A stretch of DNA of 64,000 nt from Nitrososphaeria archaeon (GCA_029775965.1 JARVJU010000008.1:1-64000); one strand, 5' to 3'; shown: positions 51,186 to 60,435, counted from the first letter of the stretch. Made by a program: numbers and translations. The notes: generated from the sequence alone by a model not told the origin.

Positions 51186-51944
51186 ATGTCTTTTCTAGCG
51201 GCTGTCTTTGCAACTATCATTAACTTCTTCGCCGCACTGCTCTTTGGGATGCTTGGAGTAGGTGCGGCACCTGTTTTCATTCCTACTATCGAGGGCCTCG
51301 GTTACGGAATAGCGACAACTGTGTTTCCTCTGGCCATACTGTTAAACGGCATAAACAGCGGCTTTGCACTGATCCCATTTGCAAGAGCACGCAACGTGGA
51401 CTGGAACAGAGGAACTGTCTTGTCAGTTATAGCAGCGGTGTTTGCGTTCACAGGCGCTTACTTCGCAGCTGATATTCCAGCTCGGACGTTGCTATACTTT
51501 CTTGCCGCTGTGCTGATTCTGCTCAGTGCATGGACCTTTGCGAGGGTGAAGAGAGAGGGAAACTCGGGGAACCCAAGCGGTAGAAAAGTAACCTTGATTG
51601 CCTTTCCTGCCTCTATTTTTGCCGGATTCGTGGGCGGGTTGCTTGCTATTGGGGGTGGAGGCTTATTAGTTCCTTTTCTTATGATATCAGGCTACAATAC
51701 AAAAAATGCAGCAGGAACTACTGCTCTAGTGGCTACGGTAGCAAGTGCAGGAGGATTTCTTGGATTCCTTACCCATGGGTTTATTCCCCTAAATCTTCTT
51801 CTTTACTCTACTATAGCAATTGCTATTGCCTCTATCCTTGGTGCTTGGTTCTCGATCAGACTGGCAAAGCCATCCTGGCTAAGGCTCCTTCTTGGTCTGA
51901 TACTTCTGGCTTCAGCTTTAAAGATAGCGGTAACGTTGATCTGA
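51186..51944 (+). CDS. TauE/SafE-family anion exporter
   Basis: The protein (about 252 residues) has eight hydrophobic segments in two repeats: LLFGMLGVGAAPVFIPTIEGLG and FVGGLLAIGGGGLLVPFLMISGYNTKNAAGTTAL, the two conserved glycine-rich motifs of the TauE/SafE family. Members export sulfite, sulfoacetate or other small organic anions. The track start is a TTG inside the MFS gene (51177); the ATG at 51186, one base after the MFS stop, is preferred but not certain. Being co-transcribed with the MFS gene, it probably removes the same class of compound. Confidence 0.85.
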   Translation: MSFLAAVFATIINFFAALLFGMLGVGAAPVFIPTIEGLGYGIATTVFPLAILLNGINSGFALIPFARARNVDWNRGTVLSVIAAVFAFTGAYFAADIPARTLLYFLAAVLILLSAWTFARVKREGNSGNPSGRKVTLIAFPASIFAGFVGGLLAIGGGGLLVPFLMISGYNTKNAAGTTALVATVASAGGFLGFLTHGFIPLNLLLYSTIAIAIASILGAWFSIRLAKPSWLRLLLGLILLASALKIAVTLI

Positions 51945-52199
51945 TACAGGATGCTTCTGGAATTTCGTCACATCTTTATTTTGTAAGAAGGTTTGCATTT
52001 ATTTTCTGAAGGCTAAACGGAAATGAAATGGAGAGAGTGTTAATATAATATGTAAATGTTGAAAGAATTCAATAAATAAAATCACAATTAATTGCACTCA
52101 GCAGATACATGCAAGCATGAGTATATTATCTACAGGTTTGATGATAGGTTGTAAAGATGATATATCTTACCAAAGGTTTTATTCAAGGAAGTCTGGGGG

Positions 52200-52634
52200 A
52201 TGAATGTCTTGAGGTTTGAAATTTCAGAAGAAGTAGTATATTCCGATAAAGACGTATTACATATAATATTTCCTATGAAGAAAAGCAGAATCGCAGCTGA
52301 ATACCTTGTTGAGCACTTTAGAAATAACGGTGGTTATATAACAAAGGAACAGATGAGCGAGATAGCAAACAGGCTGGACAAAGGACTAATAACAGAAGAG
52401 GAAAAACTGATAAAATATAGCAGGAGAAACTTCTATCTTACAGTTGTGAAGAGACTTGTAGAACTTGGTTTTGTTCAAAAGAACGTAAGGCACAGAAATC
52501 CCAGTACTGGCAAAGAAGAATTTGCATATATGAGAAACATATTCGATATCCCCTCAAGGCCCCCCTCTGTAGGATTCTGGAGATTATCCTATTTCATATG
52601 CAGAAAGTGGAATAACCTGTTCTCTCAATCTTAA
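52200..52634 (+). CDS. Unknown protein with winged-helix-like middle part
   Basis: The 144-residue protein has a short N-terminal strand region (LRFEISEEVVYSDKDVLHIIFPM), then helices HFRNNGGYITKEQMSEIANRLD and FYLTVVKRLVELGFVQKN followed by a wing-like HRNPSTGKEEFAYM. This order suggests a winged-helix DNA-binding domain. The last 25 residues (RPPSVGFWRLSYFICRKWNNLF) are aromatic and could touch a membrane. No family is recognised. It overlaps the end of the convergent nitroreductase by 4 bases. The preceding 255-base gap holds no recognisable feature. Confidence 0.6.
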   Translation: MNVLRFEISEEVVYSDKDVLHIIFPMKKSRIAAEYLVEHFRNNGGYITKEQMSEIANRLDKGLITEEEKLIKYSRRNFYLTVVKRLVELGFVQKNVRHRNPSTGKEEFAYMRNIFDIPSRPPSVGFWRLSYFICRKWNNLFSQS

Positions 52635-53140
52635 AGTCCTTTATTCTCGCCATAAAAGTTGATAGAAGCGACATCTTTTAGCTGTCTTCTGCTCTTTTTA
52701 CCTCTGATTTTCTTACTTGGATATCCAAAGGGAATAACGGAAATAATTCTGAATTCTTTTGGAATACCGAGTAGCTCTGAAATCCTTTCTCTGTCAAGCA
52801 TACCAACCCAGCATGACCCTAATCCAAGTCCCCATGCAGCTATCATCATGCCTTGTATGCACCTTGCACTATCGATTATGTACTGAGGGTAGTTAGGGTC
52901 TATGCAAACAGCAACAGCAAATGCCGAGTCTGAAATATATCTACCTGTCTGTGCAAGCTCCCCTATCTTTCTGAGCAACTCTTTGTTATTAATAAGAATA
53001 AAATGCCATGCCTGCTTATTGTAGGCGCTTGGCGCCTGTCTTGCAGCTTCTAAAACCTTCTTTTGTAGCTCAAACGGCACTTCATTCTTTGAAAACTCTC
53101 TAACTTCTACTCTGCTCACAACAGCTTCATATGCGTCCAT
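52631..53140 (-). CDS. Nitroreductase-family FMN oxidoreductase, second copy
   Basis: The 169-residue protein has the nitroreductase features VSRVEVREFSKNEVP (FMN-phosphate contact), EAARQAPSAYNKQAWHFILI, SARCIQGMMIAAWGLGLGSCWVG and a C-terminal IPFGYPSKKIRGKKSRR. It is the short form typical of archaeal members. The activity would be NAD(P)H-dependent reduction of nitro compounds or flavins, but the true substrate is unknown. The relative at 47567-48154 shares only the family framework, so the two are not a recent duplication. It diverges from the CDF transporter gene with 88 bases between. Confidence 0.85.
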   Translation of the reverse strand: MDAYEAVVSRVEVREFSKNEVPFELQKKVLEAARQAPSAYNKQAWHFILINNKELLRKIGELAQTGRYISDSAFAVAVCIDPNYPQYIIDSARCIQGMMIAAWGLGLGSCWVGMLDRERISELLGIPKEFRIISVIPFGYPSKKIRGKKSRRQLKDVASINFYGENKGL

Positions 53141-53228
53141 ATTACGTATTTATTCAGCGTTATATTTAAATTATGATATGCTACAAATAGTATTCCTAAA
53201 ATATACGTAGACATGTGGGAATCTCACA

Positions 53229-54158
53229 TTGGAAAGCAAAAAACCTGTGCTCACAGCTTTTACAGCCAACCTTTTGGTAGCTTTAATGAAAGTGACGTTG
53301 GCAATTTTCAGCGGAAGCACTGTACTTTTTGCTGAAGCCGCTCATTCTATTTCTGATACTGTAAACCAGCTCTTTTTGCTGCAAGGCATAAGGCTGAGCA
53401 GGCAGCCGCCTTCACAAAGATATCCTTTTGGAAGAGGAAAGGAGCAGTTTTTATGGTCTTTTATTGCTGCTGTATCTGTCTTCGGCATATCTTCGCTTCT
53501 TTCAATATGGGAAGGTATTCAGAAGCTTATACTCCCAAGCTACCCTAGGCATCTAGAGAGCTCTCTGGTTTTTCTTGTAGCTATAGGAATCATCGAACTG
53601 TATGCACTTAGGATTACGTACACAAATATAGTAAAAAGAGCGAGTAGAAGAAAGGTTAGTGGTCTAAGACATTTCTTCTCCATTGAAAGAGATCCCATAA
53701 TACTTGCCACTTTTTTGGAGGATATAGTGGCTGTAGCAGGTATCTTGGTAGCAGCAGCTAGTATATACCTGTCTTATGCGCTGAAACTGGTGACTTTCGA
53801 TTCAGCAGGCTCTATAGTCATAGGTCTTATGCTCCTTGCTTATGGTGCAGTCCTTGCTACTCAGAGTAAGAGCCTTTTAGTAGGAGAGGGGCTTCCACAA
53901 GATTATATCGATAGAATAAAAACACTTGTACAGGCTATGCCTGAGGTAATAAAGGTTCTTGATGTAAGGGGTGTGTACTTTGGTTCTAACAGCATAGTAC
54001 TCGGACTCGATGTATACTTTATACCTGGGCTAGATACGGTAAGACTGCAATCAGCTATAGACAAAATCGAAAAGACACTAAAATCAGAAATAAAAGAAAT
54101 AGCATATATTTATGTTGAAGCGGAAAATCCTCAGGTGGAGCCTCCAGAGTCAGAATGA
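53229..54158 (+). CDS. Cation diffusion facilitator (CDF) metal transporter
   Basis: The 309-residue protein has six transmembrane segments and a cytosolic C-terminal domain (about 220-300), as in CDF exporters of Zn, Fe, Mn or Co. The helix-2 metal site is AHSISDTVNQ (HxxxD). The second pair, usually HxxxD or DxxxD in helix 5, appears as FLEDIVAVAG, so an acidic set replaces His; this shifts likely specificity away from zinc, as in Mn/Fe-type members (inference). KYP-like RYPFGRGKEQFLW before helix 3 is typical. The start is a TTG. The 3' end overlaps the convergent Nudix gene by 28 bases. Confidence 0.87.
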   Translation: MESKKPVLTAFTANLLVALMKVTLAIFSGSTVLFAEAAHSISDTVNQLFLLQGIRLSRQPPSQRYPFGRGKEQFLWSFIAAVSVFGISSLLSIWEGIQKLILPSYPRHLESSLVFLVAIGIIELYALRITYTNIVKRASRRKVSGLRHFFSIERDPIILATFLEDIVAVAGILVAAASIYLSYALKLVTFDSAGSIVIGLMLLAYGAVLATQSKSLLVGEGLPQDYIDRIKTLVQAMPEVIKVLDVRGVYFGSNSIVLGLDVYFIPGLDTVRLQSAIDKIEKTLKSEIKEIAYIYVEAENPQVEPPESE

Positions 54159-54601
54159 CCATCAAAGTCTTCTAGCTTATGTTGCTGCATCATTCGGTTT
54201 ATAAAAGCATCAGCCTCTTTAAGTACCTCTCTCGTATTTTCATGGGATGCTTGTTTCAGAGCATCGTGCAGATTAAGCCATACGAATCCATCATGCTCTG
54301 ATGAGATCTTCACGTCCTTACTACTGCTCTCTGCAGCGAAGAATACTACCGTCTTGTGAACCTTTACTCCACCAGGTCTAGTGTAAAAATAGCTTATACT
54401 CTTTCTAAATCCTTCCAAAAATACAAGCTTCAAACCAGTCTCTTCCTTGGTTTCTCTTACAGCTGCTTCTTTTTCTTCTTCGTCTTGTTCTATATTACCC
54501 TTCGGCAGGTCAAAGTTATTTCTGTTTTTGAGCAAAAGATAAAGAAGCTCCCCTTTTTGTGAGAAGAATACTACAGCCCCAGCAGACCTTTCTTCCTGCA
54601 T
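54131..54601 (-). CDS. Nudix hydrolase, Ap4A-hydrolase-like
   Basis: The 156-residue protein opens with ERSAGAVVFFSQKGELLYLLL, typical of bis(5'-nucleosyl)-tetraphosphatase-type Nudix enzymes, and contains the Nudix box GNIEQDEEEKEAAVRETKEETGL (GX5EX7REXXEEXG with the usual metal-binding acids). It would hydrolyse a nucleoside diphosphate linked to another group; Ap4A is only a guess from the N-terminal pattern. The last dozen residues (DFDGHSDSGGST) are translated from the stretch that overlaps the CDF gene and are probably unstructured. Confidence 0.87.
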   Translation of the reverse strand: MQEERSAGAVVFFSQKGELLYLLLKNRNNFDLPKGNIEQDEEEKEAAVRETKEETGLKLVFLEGFRKSISYFYTRPGGVKVHKTVVFFAAESSSKDVKISSEHDGFVWLNLHDALKQASHENTREVLKEADAFINRMMQQHKLEDFDGHSDSGGST

Positions 54602-54806
54602 ACAAAATACTTGCAGGGTGGAGAGATTTAACTATTCGTCTGTAAAGAGATAATTCTAATCCCGTTCAACTTTACTGAGTGTTTTGCCGATATCTCAGAT
54701 AACTGTATCCTATAATCATACTTTGAAAAAGACAGCAGAAAGTAAGCAGACAAGTGACAGTGCCGGAGAAAGATCTTATTGTGTTAAGACCTGCAGAACA
54801 AGCCTG

Positions 54807-56033
54807 CTATGGAGGTGGTCTTTCGCCAAGTGTCACGTTAACATTAATTATTCTACCATCCCTGAGTAATGTAAGAACAACTGTTTGCCCGGGCAATGTG
54901 TTCTGTTCGAGATAAGAGCTAAGAACGTCGCCATCAGTCACTCTGGTACCGTTTATTGCTAGGATTATATCACCCCCAGCAACGATCTGCCCCTGAACTG
55001 TGTTTACGGTTTTATTTCCGCCTATTATGCCTGCTTTAGCAGCGGGGCTGTTAGGTGCAACAGATTCAACAAGCCATCCATATGTAACATTTACTCCTAT
55101 TGCTGTAGCTATGTATGGCGTCATATCTGTTCCGCCTATTCCTAGGTAAGGATGCATGTTGTAACTACCTGTAGCTATAAGACTTGGTAGCTCTCTAAGT
55201 ATAGTATCCGCAGGGATTGCAAAGCCCAGCCCCTGAGAATTACTAACCTCTGCTGTTGTTATTCCTATTACATCCCCACTTGTATCCAAAAGCGGACCGC
55301 CACTATTCCCAGGGTTTATTGGTGCGCTGAACTGAAGTACATCAGCTATCGGGTAACCATTAGTGGTACTCTCTGTTATTGTCCTTCCTACCTGACTTAT
55401 TATTCCGAATGTCATAGAGCCTGCAAGACCAAACGGGCTGCCTATGGCTACTACAGGTTCTCCTACCTGTACTGATCTAGATGAAACAATTGTTAAACCT
55501 TGAACAAACACTGTTCCATTAACATGCAGCACGGCTAGATCGCTGTACGGGTCAGTTCCGAGAACTCTTGCATTATACGCTACTCCGTTGTAAAAGGTGA
55601 CAGTTATGTTCTGTGCACCGTTTACAACATGGTAGTTTGTAATGATAACAGGCTGACCATTATAATAATACACAAACCCTGAACCCTGAACCATCTCGTA
55701 CTGCTGAACGGGCCCGAAGAATCCGATAACAGTCTGTGGAACTATCCCTTCCACAACTACCACAGAATCCTTAACAGAATTGTATAACTGTGTAAGATCT
55801 GATAAGCCTGTAATATTAGAATATGAGTTGCCAGCGCTTATCTGGCTAGAAAGAGTATTAACCTCACCCTGCAATGCGCCTATCATGCCATTAAGAGAGG
55901 CTACTTGGGAATTGAAGTTTCTCTGTGCAAGGCTATAGCCTATTATCGCTCCAGCAGCTGATCCAGCTATTATTCCTATTATCAGAATAGCTACCAGCTT
56001 AGAGGAAGTGGATGTGGAACTTTGAGGAGACAT
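54807..56033 (-). CDS. htrA: Membrane-anchored HtrA/DegP-type serine protease
   Basis: The 408-residue protein has one N-terminal membrane anchor (LVAILIIGIIAGSAAGAIIGYSLA, residues about 12-35), a short coiled coil, a trypsin-like domain and a C-terminal PDZ domain. The catalytic triad is visible: His in ITNYHVV, Asp in YSDLAVLHV and Ser in [12 protein letters not shown]. The PDZ part (from GWLVESVAPNSPAAKAG) binds unfolded C-termini. The enzyme would act outside the membrane in protein quality control. Length and order are normal for the family. It is the intact paralogue of the fragment at 169-774. Its 46-base gap to the PIN-ATPase gene on the same strand allows co-transcription. Confidence 0.93.
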   Translation of the reverse strand: MSPQSSTSTSSKLVAILIIGIIAGSAAGAIIGYSLAQRNFNSQVASLNGMIGALQGEVNTLSSQISAGNSYSNITGLSDLTQLYNSVKDSVVVVEGIVPQTVIGFFGPVQQYEMVQGSGFVYYYNGQPVIITNYHVVNGAQNITVTFYNGVAYNARVLGTDPYSDLAVLHVNGTVFVQGLTIVSSRSVQVGEPVVAIGSPFGLAGSMTFGIISQVGRTITESTTNGYPIADVLQFSAPINPGNSGGPLLDTSGDVIGITTAEVSNSQGLGFAIPADTILRELPSLIATGSYNMHPYLGIGGTDMTPYIATAIGVNVTYGWLVESVAPNSPAAKAGIIGGNKTVNTVQGQIVAGGDIILAINGTRVTDGDVLSSYLEQNTLPGQTVVLTLLRDGRIINVNVTLGERPPP

Positions 56034-56078
56034 TTGCCTCTAGCATTTAGCATGGATAATAAAAATTAATCGTCGTTT

Positions 56079-57677
56079 TCACTTCTTTCTTCTTGCTTGT
56101 TCTTCTTTTCTTGGCCTTATTTCTAGGCTTACTCCTAGCAAGTCTTCCAAGAAGTCTATATTTTCCCCTCCCTTACCTATCAACCTTGGTATAGAATTCT
56201 TCCCAACATGAACTACAGCTTTGTTTCCTGATACCATTTCGACTTCTACCTTAGGGTCATAGCTCTTTAGCACCTGAGTTATCCTTTCTTCCGCCAGTCT
56301 AGTCACACCCGGTTCATGAGCTTGCTTCTCTTTGATTGGCACAACTACGTTTTCCTCTCCATATGTGTAGATTTCATACTTTAATTTACCAGTTTCAAAG
56401 TCTTTGACCTCTACAAGAGGTCTAGCTAGGTCTTCTTCAACCATACCTGTAGGAACTCTAACTGCAAGGTTAAGCTCGAGAACTTCTTTTATCTGTCCAT
56501 CTCTTACATATATAACAGTATCAAGTACATGAGGTATCATCCCTAGCTCAATCCTACCCATGAATCTTTGTATCGCATCCACAGGGCCGCTGGCATGAAC
56601 AACTCCAACCATTCCCACACCAGCCAGCCTCATGTCTGCAAAGACGGCGAAGTCTCTGCCTGTTCTCACTTCATCAAATATCGTATAATCAGGTCTCACA
56701 AGGAGTAGCATCTCTGCAGTTTTGGCAAAATCTCCCTCGAGCTTACCATACTGAGTTATTTCAGGCCCAACTTGCAAATCCCTTGGCGATTCCAATGTTT
56801 TAACTATCTTTCCCAGCTTCATGTAGTATTCTGCTATGCTACTAGCTAGAGTACTCTTGCCTGAGCCTGGAGGGCCTGCGATCAATATTCCTTCAGCTCT
56901 TTCTCTTAGCCTAGATATCAATCTATCTGAGACTTGGTAATCCTCTAGTGTAAGCTTGACTATAGGCCTCACTATGGTTATTTCTAATCCGTCACTGAAC
57001 GGTGGTCTTGCGACAGCGAAGCGATAGGCACCAAACTGTGTTACAGTCATACCGCCCATCTGGATCTCCTCAAATGATTCCTTGCTTATTCTGGCAGCTT
57101 CATGCACTTCTTTTTCTATCTTCTCCAGCTCTTCTCTGTTCATAGGTCTGTCATCAAGCTTCTCAAGCCTGAAGTCTCCTGGCTTACCTCTTTTCGCCAT
57201 TGGAGCTACACCTTCCTTAAGATGTACACTTAGTGTTTGATTATCAAAATATTTCTCGAATTCAAGGCCTGATAGCTTCACTTGGGGCCTGAAATATCTT
57301 ACCTTGATTCCTTCGGCTTCAGCTACAAGGTAAAGGACATAATCTGCAGTGTAAAGGATCCCGTTCACATCTCTCGCCACGTTTCTTATAATAGCATCTA
57401 TTCTACCACTTCTAGCTAATTTTATATCATCAAGACTTGGTGTCTGCCCTTTAAAGTAAAATGGTATTCCTTTTTGTTCACATGTCTCTCTGATGGATTT
57501 CAGGTGGTCAAGACCTATAAAGCCGACATCCACATTTTTTGAGGCCTGAGCCTGAAGCTCATCTAAAGCAGCATGAGGGATGCATATCTCCACGTTGTCA
57601 AGCTTTCCAGTATTTAGTTCCGGTATAATTGCTCCGCTTATCAGAACACTGGTATCCAGCACCAATATATCAGGCAT
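56079..57677 (-). CDS. PIN domain - secretion-type ATPase - KH domain protein
   Basis: The 532-residue protein is the archaeal PINc/VapC-type ATPase. Residues 1-140 form a PIN nuclease-like domain (LVLDTSVLISGA with the first acid, LYTADYVLYLVAE with the later one). The middle is a PilT/VirB11-type ATPase with Walker A GPPGSGKSTLASS near residue 270, Walker B/Asp box (YTIFDEVRTGRDF) and a His box. The C-terminus is a KH-type RNA-binding fold with IPRLIGKGGENIDFLEDLLG (GxxG loop). The protein is widespread in archaea; a role in RNA processing or ribosome-linked control is suspected but not known to me as proven. Confidence 0.92.
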   Translation of the reverse strand: MPDILVLDTSVLISGAIIPELNTGKLDNVEICIPHAALDELQAQASKNVDVGFIGLDHLKSIRETCEQKGIPFYFKGQTPSLDDIKLARSGRIDAIIRNVARDVNGILYTADYVLYLVAEAEGIKVRYFRPQVKLSGLEFEKYFDNQTLSVHLKEGVAPMAKRGKPGDFRLEKLDDRPMNREELEKIEKEVHEAARISKESFEEIQMGGMTVTQFGAYRFAVARPPFSDGLEITIVRPIVKLTLEDYQVSDRLISRLRERAEGILIAGPPGSGKSTLASSIAEYYMKLGKIVKTLESPRDLQVGPEITQYGKLEGDFAKTAEMLLLVRPDYTIFDEVRTGRDFAVFADMRLAGVGMVGVVHASGPVDAIQRFMGRIELGMIPHVLDTVIYVRDGQIKEVLELNLAVRVPTGMVEEDLARPLVEVKDFETGKLKYEIYTYGEENVVVPIKEKQAHEPGVTRLAEERITQVLKSYDPKVEVEMVSGNKAVVHVGKNSIPRLIGKGGENIDFLEDLLGVSLEIRPRKEEQARRKK

Positions 57678-57939
57678 CTAAGTATGCTTATGTCTGCATG
57701 GTAATTATCTGTTTTGCTAGGTATTCAAAATGCATGCTCAACAGTCTACAGAATATGATATCGGCCATATCCTTGATCATACTTGAATAGCCAAGTTGGT
57801 ATAGAGTATGATACATTTCAGTTGACGACATGATATTGCATGAAGAGAGATGTTTCTTCCGTACAGCTATAACGTGACTGTCTGTGAGGTATAAATGCCA
57901 CATGCCATTTTCGTTATGTCAGCATGCGAGGTCTTAGTT
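57678..57939. other. Intergenic stretch of 260 bases upstream of the PIN-ATPase gene
   Basis: Two short minus-strand frames listed in the track (57688-57903 and 57914-58159) have no protein-like character and one overlaps the LysE gene, so they were not accepted. No RNA gene was recognised. Confidence 0.45.
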
Positions 57940-58521
57940 TTAAATTAATCCTATGTATATAAAGTATATCGCGAATACGATCAGACCTACGGCTGAGGCG
58001 TACCTTATAATCGTTATTATTCTCGGGCCGTAACGAGTAGATATTCTCCATATAAAATAAGGAAATGCTATTATCCATATAATTAAACCTGTAAAGAAGC
58101 CAAGGGCTGAAGATAGTCCAAAATAGTACACCATCGCCAACCCAACCGTGAGCCACCACCCTATTTGGAAAGGGTTTGTCAGTCCTAGGCTCAGACCAGT
58201 TAGATAGCCACCAGAAACAGAAGAAGCCTCCAAAGACGAACTGTTTAAAATTTTGTAGGCTATGAAAATAAGCAAAAAAGCACCAACAATCGATACAGGT
58301 TTAAAAAATTCAGATGGTATATGTCCATGCAGTAATAATACTAATACGAGGAATATGGCATCTGCTGTGACAGCACCGAGTCCTACCACAGTCCCTTTGA
58401 GTGCCTTTACTGTTGCAGCTGATGCTATTAGAGCATTCATCGGTCCAGGAGGTGCTGCTAGGGAAAACGCCATTCCTAGACCGACGAGAGCAGTAAGCAG
58501 AGTCACATTGCTTGCCAACAA
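57940..58521 (-). CDS. LysE/RhtB-family amino-acid exporter
   Basis: The 193-residue protein has six hydrophobic segments and the LysE/RhtB opening motif GMAFSLAAPPGPMNALIAS (PGPxxxxxxxxx after helix 1), followed by KGTVVGLGAVTADAIFLVL and LTGLSLGLTNPFQIGWW (NP motif of helix 4). Such proteins export amino acids or similar metabolites by proton exchange. The gene lies 53 bases downstream of an Lrp/AsnC regulator gene on the same strand, the usual pairing in which the regulator senses the exported amino acid. The start is the first ATG-like codon after the Lrp stop; no ribosome binding site settles it. Confidence 0.88.
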   Translation of the reverse strand: MLASNVTLLTALVGLGMAFSLAAPPGPMNALIASAATVKALKGTVVGLGAVTADAIFLVLVLLLHGHIPSEFFKPVSIVGAFLLIFIAYKILNSSSLEASSVSGGYLTGLSLGLTNPFQIGWWLTVGLAMVYYFGLSSALGFFTGLIIWIIAFPYFIWRISTRYGPRIITIIRYASAVGLIVFAIYFIYIGLI

Positions 58522-58574
58522 ACAAAGGTCATAAAAAATCTTTTAGCTTGGCTATCTTAAGCCTCCAATAGTAG

Positions 58575-59027
58575 CTAGGGTTCCTGCTTAATGACAGAAA
58601 AAGCCACACATGTCTCAGTCCTCTCTACCCCTCTGGTCATTCTCAACTTTTCTAAGACTAAATTACCTATATCTTCTACTGATTTTCCTCTTACCTTCAG
58701 TATTATATCCCATTCGCCAGATATCAAAGATACCTCATAAACATCAGGTATTGTTGCTATCTCTTCTGCCAGAGCCCTTTGGGAGATATTGCTATCAGGG
58801 CGGAACGAAAGAAGTATGTAAGCAGTTACAGGGATACCTATCTTTTTATAGTCTGGTATTGCTGTGAATTTTGCTATTATTCCGTTGCTTATCATCCTCT
58901 TTATTCTTTCCTGAACAGTAGCACGTGGCATGGATAATCTGGCAGCTATCTCTACAGCTGATAGCCTTGCATTCTGTATTAAAAGGTTCAGTATACTGAC
59001 ATCTTTTTCGTCCAAGTCCATGAGCAT
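58575..59027 (-). CDS. Lrp/AsnC-family transcriptional regulator
   Basis: The 150-residue protein has the N-terminal helix-turn-helix of Lrp regulators (LDEKDVSILNLLIQNARLSAVEIAARLSMPRATVQERIKRM) and the C-terminal RAM ligand-binding domain (VTAYILLSFRPD, VYEVSLISGEWDIILKVRGKSVEDI). Lrp-type proteins are the main one-component regulators of amino-acid metabolism in archaea and form dimers to octamers. Its immediate neighbour downstream is a LysE-type exporter, a likely target. ATATACTTTTTTATAAGC upstream of the start provides a TATA element. Confidence 0.92.
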   Translation of the reverse strand: MLMDLDEKDVSILNLLIQNARLSAVEIAARLSMPRATVQERIKRMISNGIIAKFTAIPDYKKIGIPVTAYILLSFRPDSNISQRALAEEIATIPDVYEVSLISGEWDIILKVRGKSVEDIGNLVLEKLRMTRGVERTETCVAFSVIKQEP

Positions 59028-59123
59028 ATTGCTCGTTTTAAGTGTATAATATACTTTTTTATAAGCAAAGTGCTATCGTTGCTAGCAAAATGTTTTTACC
59101 CATGAATAATTCTTTCTAACGGG

Positions 59124-60095
59124 ATGAAGTCGTTGCAAAAAGAGGGTCATCTTGTTCCGCAGCCTCTGGAGATGCTGAGCGATGAAGGCTTAAGACGAAA
59201 ACAGTTCTTTGCTACTTTGACATCTCATACATTAAAATATCTTTCAGATCAGCTTGTTGAGAGAGGTTTTTACTGGCTTCTGCCGATTGTATTCTCAAAG
59301 TCTACAGACCCGTTGTGGCCTGACCCTAATGCGTCAATAGAGAAGAGAATTGAAATAGAGATTTACGGCCAAACAGTAAGGACTATGCAAAGCATGATCC
59401 TTCATAAACTTGTGGCAACCTCGATAGCTTATGAGAAGCTCTTCCTGCTATCACCAAACATCAGAATAGAAAGACGCGAGAGAAGCTCTACTGGTAAGCA
59501 TGCGTACGAGTTTACGCAACTTGATTTCGAGATCCGGGATGCCCTATCTTCGAACGTGATTGAATTGGTGGAAGAGCTGCTTGTAGGTCTGCTTTCCCAT
59601 CTGAGAAAAGAATGCAAGCAGGAATTACAAGAGCTTGGTGTATATGAAAACATGAAGGTACCAAAAAGGCCGTTTATCAGATATGACAGATCGCATCTTG
59701 AAAATGTATATGGCGCAGCTTGGGAAGATAGGATTGCATCAGAGGCAAAGGAGCCAGTATGGGTGACAAATATACCAAGGGAATTCTATGACTTTGAGGA
59801 CTTTGATACCGGTAGATGGGATAATTATGACCTGTTTGTTCCAGGGATTGGTGAAATACTGTCAGGAGCGAGAAGAGAATGGGAGATATCAAAAATAGAG
59901 CGTAAGATGGAGAGAGACGGAATAAGAAAAGAGAACTTCTCAATAATTCTCAGTCTTGCTAGAGAAGGTAGACTGAAACCATCTGCTGGCGCAGGGATAG
60001 GGCTCGAGAGACTTATCTCCTGGATATCAGGCACAAGGCATATAGGTGAAGTTCAGCCCTTCCCCAAAGTACCCGGCTATGTATACGACCTCTGA
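59124..60095 (+). CDS. Archaeal asparagine synthetase (AspRS/AsnRS-derived, no anticodon domain)
   Basis: The 323-residue protein consists only of a class II aminoacyl-tRNA synthetase core. Motif 2 is seen as RIERRERSSTGKHAYEFTQLDFEI, and motif 3 as GAGIGLERLISWISG. The N-terminal OB-fold anticodon domain of AspRS/AsnRS is missing. This is the form described in Pyrococcus abyssi as an asparagine synthetase that makes Asn from Asp, ammonia and ATP without tRNA. The length matches that family (about 290-330). It starts at an ATG and has no obvious operon partner. Confidence 0.85.
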   Translation: MKSLQKEGHLVPQPLEMLSDEGLRRKQFFATLTSHTLKYLSDQLVERGFYWLLPIVFSKSTDPLWPDPNASIEKRIEIEIYGQTVRTMQSMILHKLVATSIAYEKLFLLSPNIRIERRERSSTGKHAYEFTQLDFEIRDALSSNVIELVEELLVGLLSHLRKECKQELQELGVYENMKVPKRPFIRYDRSHLENVYGAAWEDRIASEAKEPVWVTNIPREFYDFEDFDTGRWDNYDLFVPGIGEILSGARREWEISKIERKMERDGIRKENFSIILSLAREGRLKPSAGAGIGLERLISWISGTRHIGEVQPFPKVPGYVYDL

Positions 60096-60435
60096 GCAAT
60101 TTCATTTTACCTTAACTTTGGCTCAGCACTGATGTCATTCATCACATATCAGAAATACCAGCTGGCTTCATCGCCGCCGTTATTAGAAAGGCCATCCTTA
60201 TGATTTTTACCCAGATAATTATCCTATGCTGATAGCTACTCTGATTATTTTGTTGTCATAAATTCAACTTCCAATCCTTGATTGAATCACTTCTATCTAT
60301 CATATATTTTCTGTTGTTAAGACCAAATAAAGAATAAATCAACTTACCGTCTACGCTGCATGCTTAACGCTATGCGGTAAAAGATGAAGAAAAGGCTAAA
60401 AATAGTATGGATTATCAGGAGTTGAATTAAAAGTT
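60096..60435. other. Gap of 340 bases, nothing recognised
   Basis: The stretch between the asparagine synthetase and UbiA-family genes contains no open frame worth naming. One possible box C/D-like segment (CACTGATGTCATTC...CATATCAGAAATACC near 60128-60158) does not meet the RTGATGA/CTGA consensus well. No terminator is obvious. Confidence 0.45.

Noticed and set aside
57820-57870. tRNA-like D-arm string GCCAAGTTGGTATAG near 57790
   Set aside because: No matching anticodon stem, T-arm (GGTTC) or acceptor pairing follows.
57688-58159. Two short minus-strand ORFs between the PIN-ATPase and LysE genes
   Set aside because: No protein-like composition; one lies inside the LysE gene in another frame.
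60128-60158. Possible box C/D small RNA (TGATG ... CAGA)
   Set aside because: The boxes deviate from RTGATGA and CTGA, and no second pair is present.
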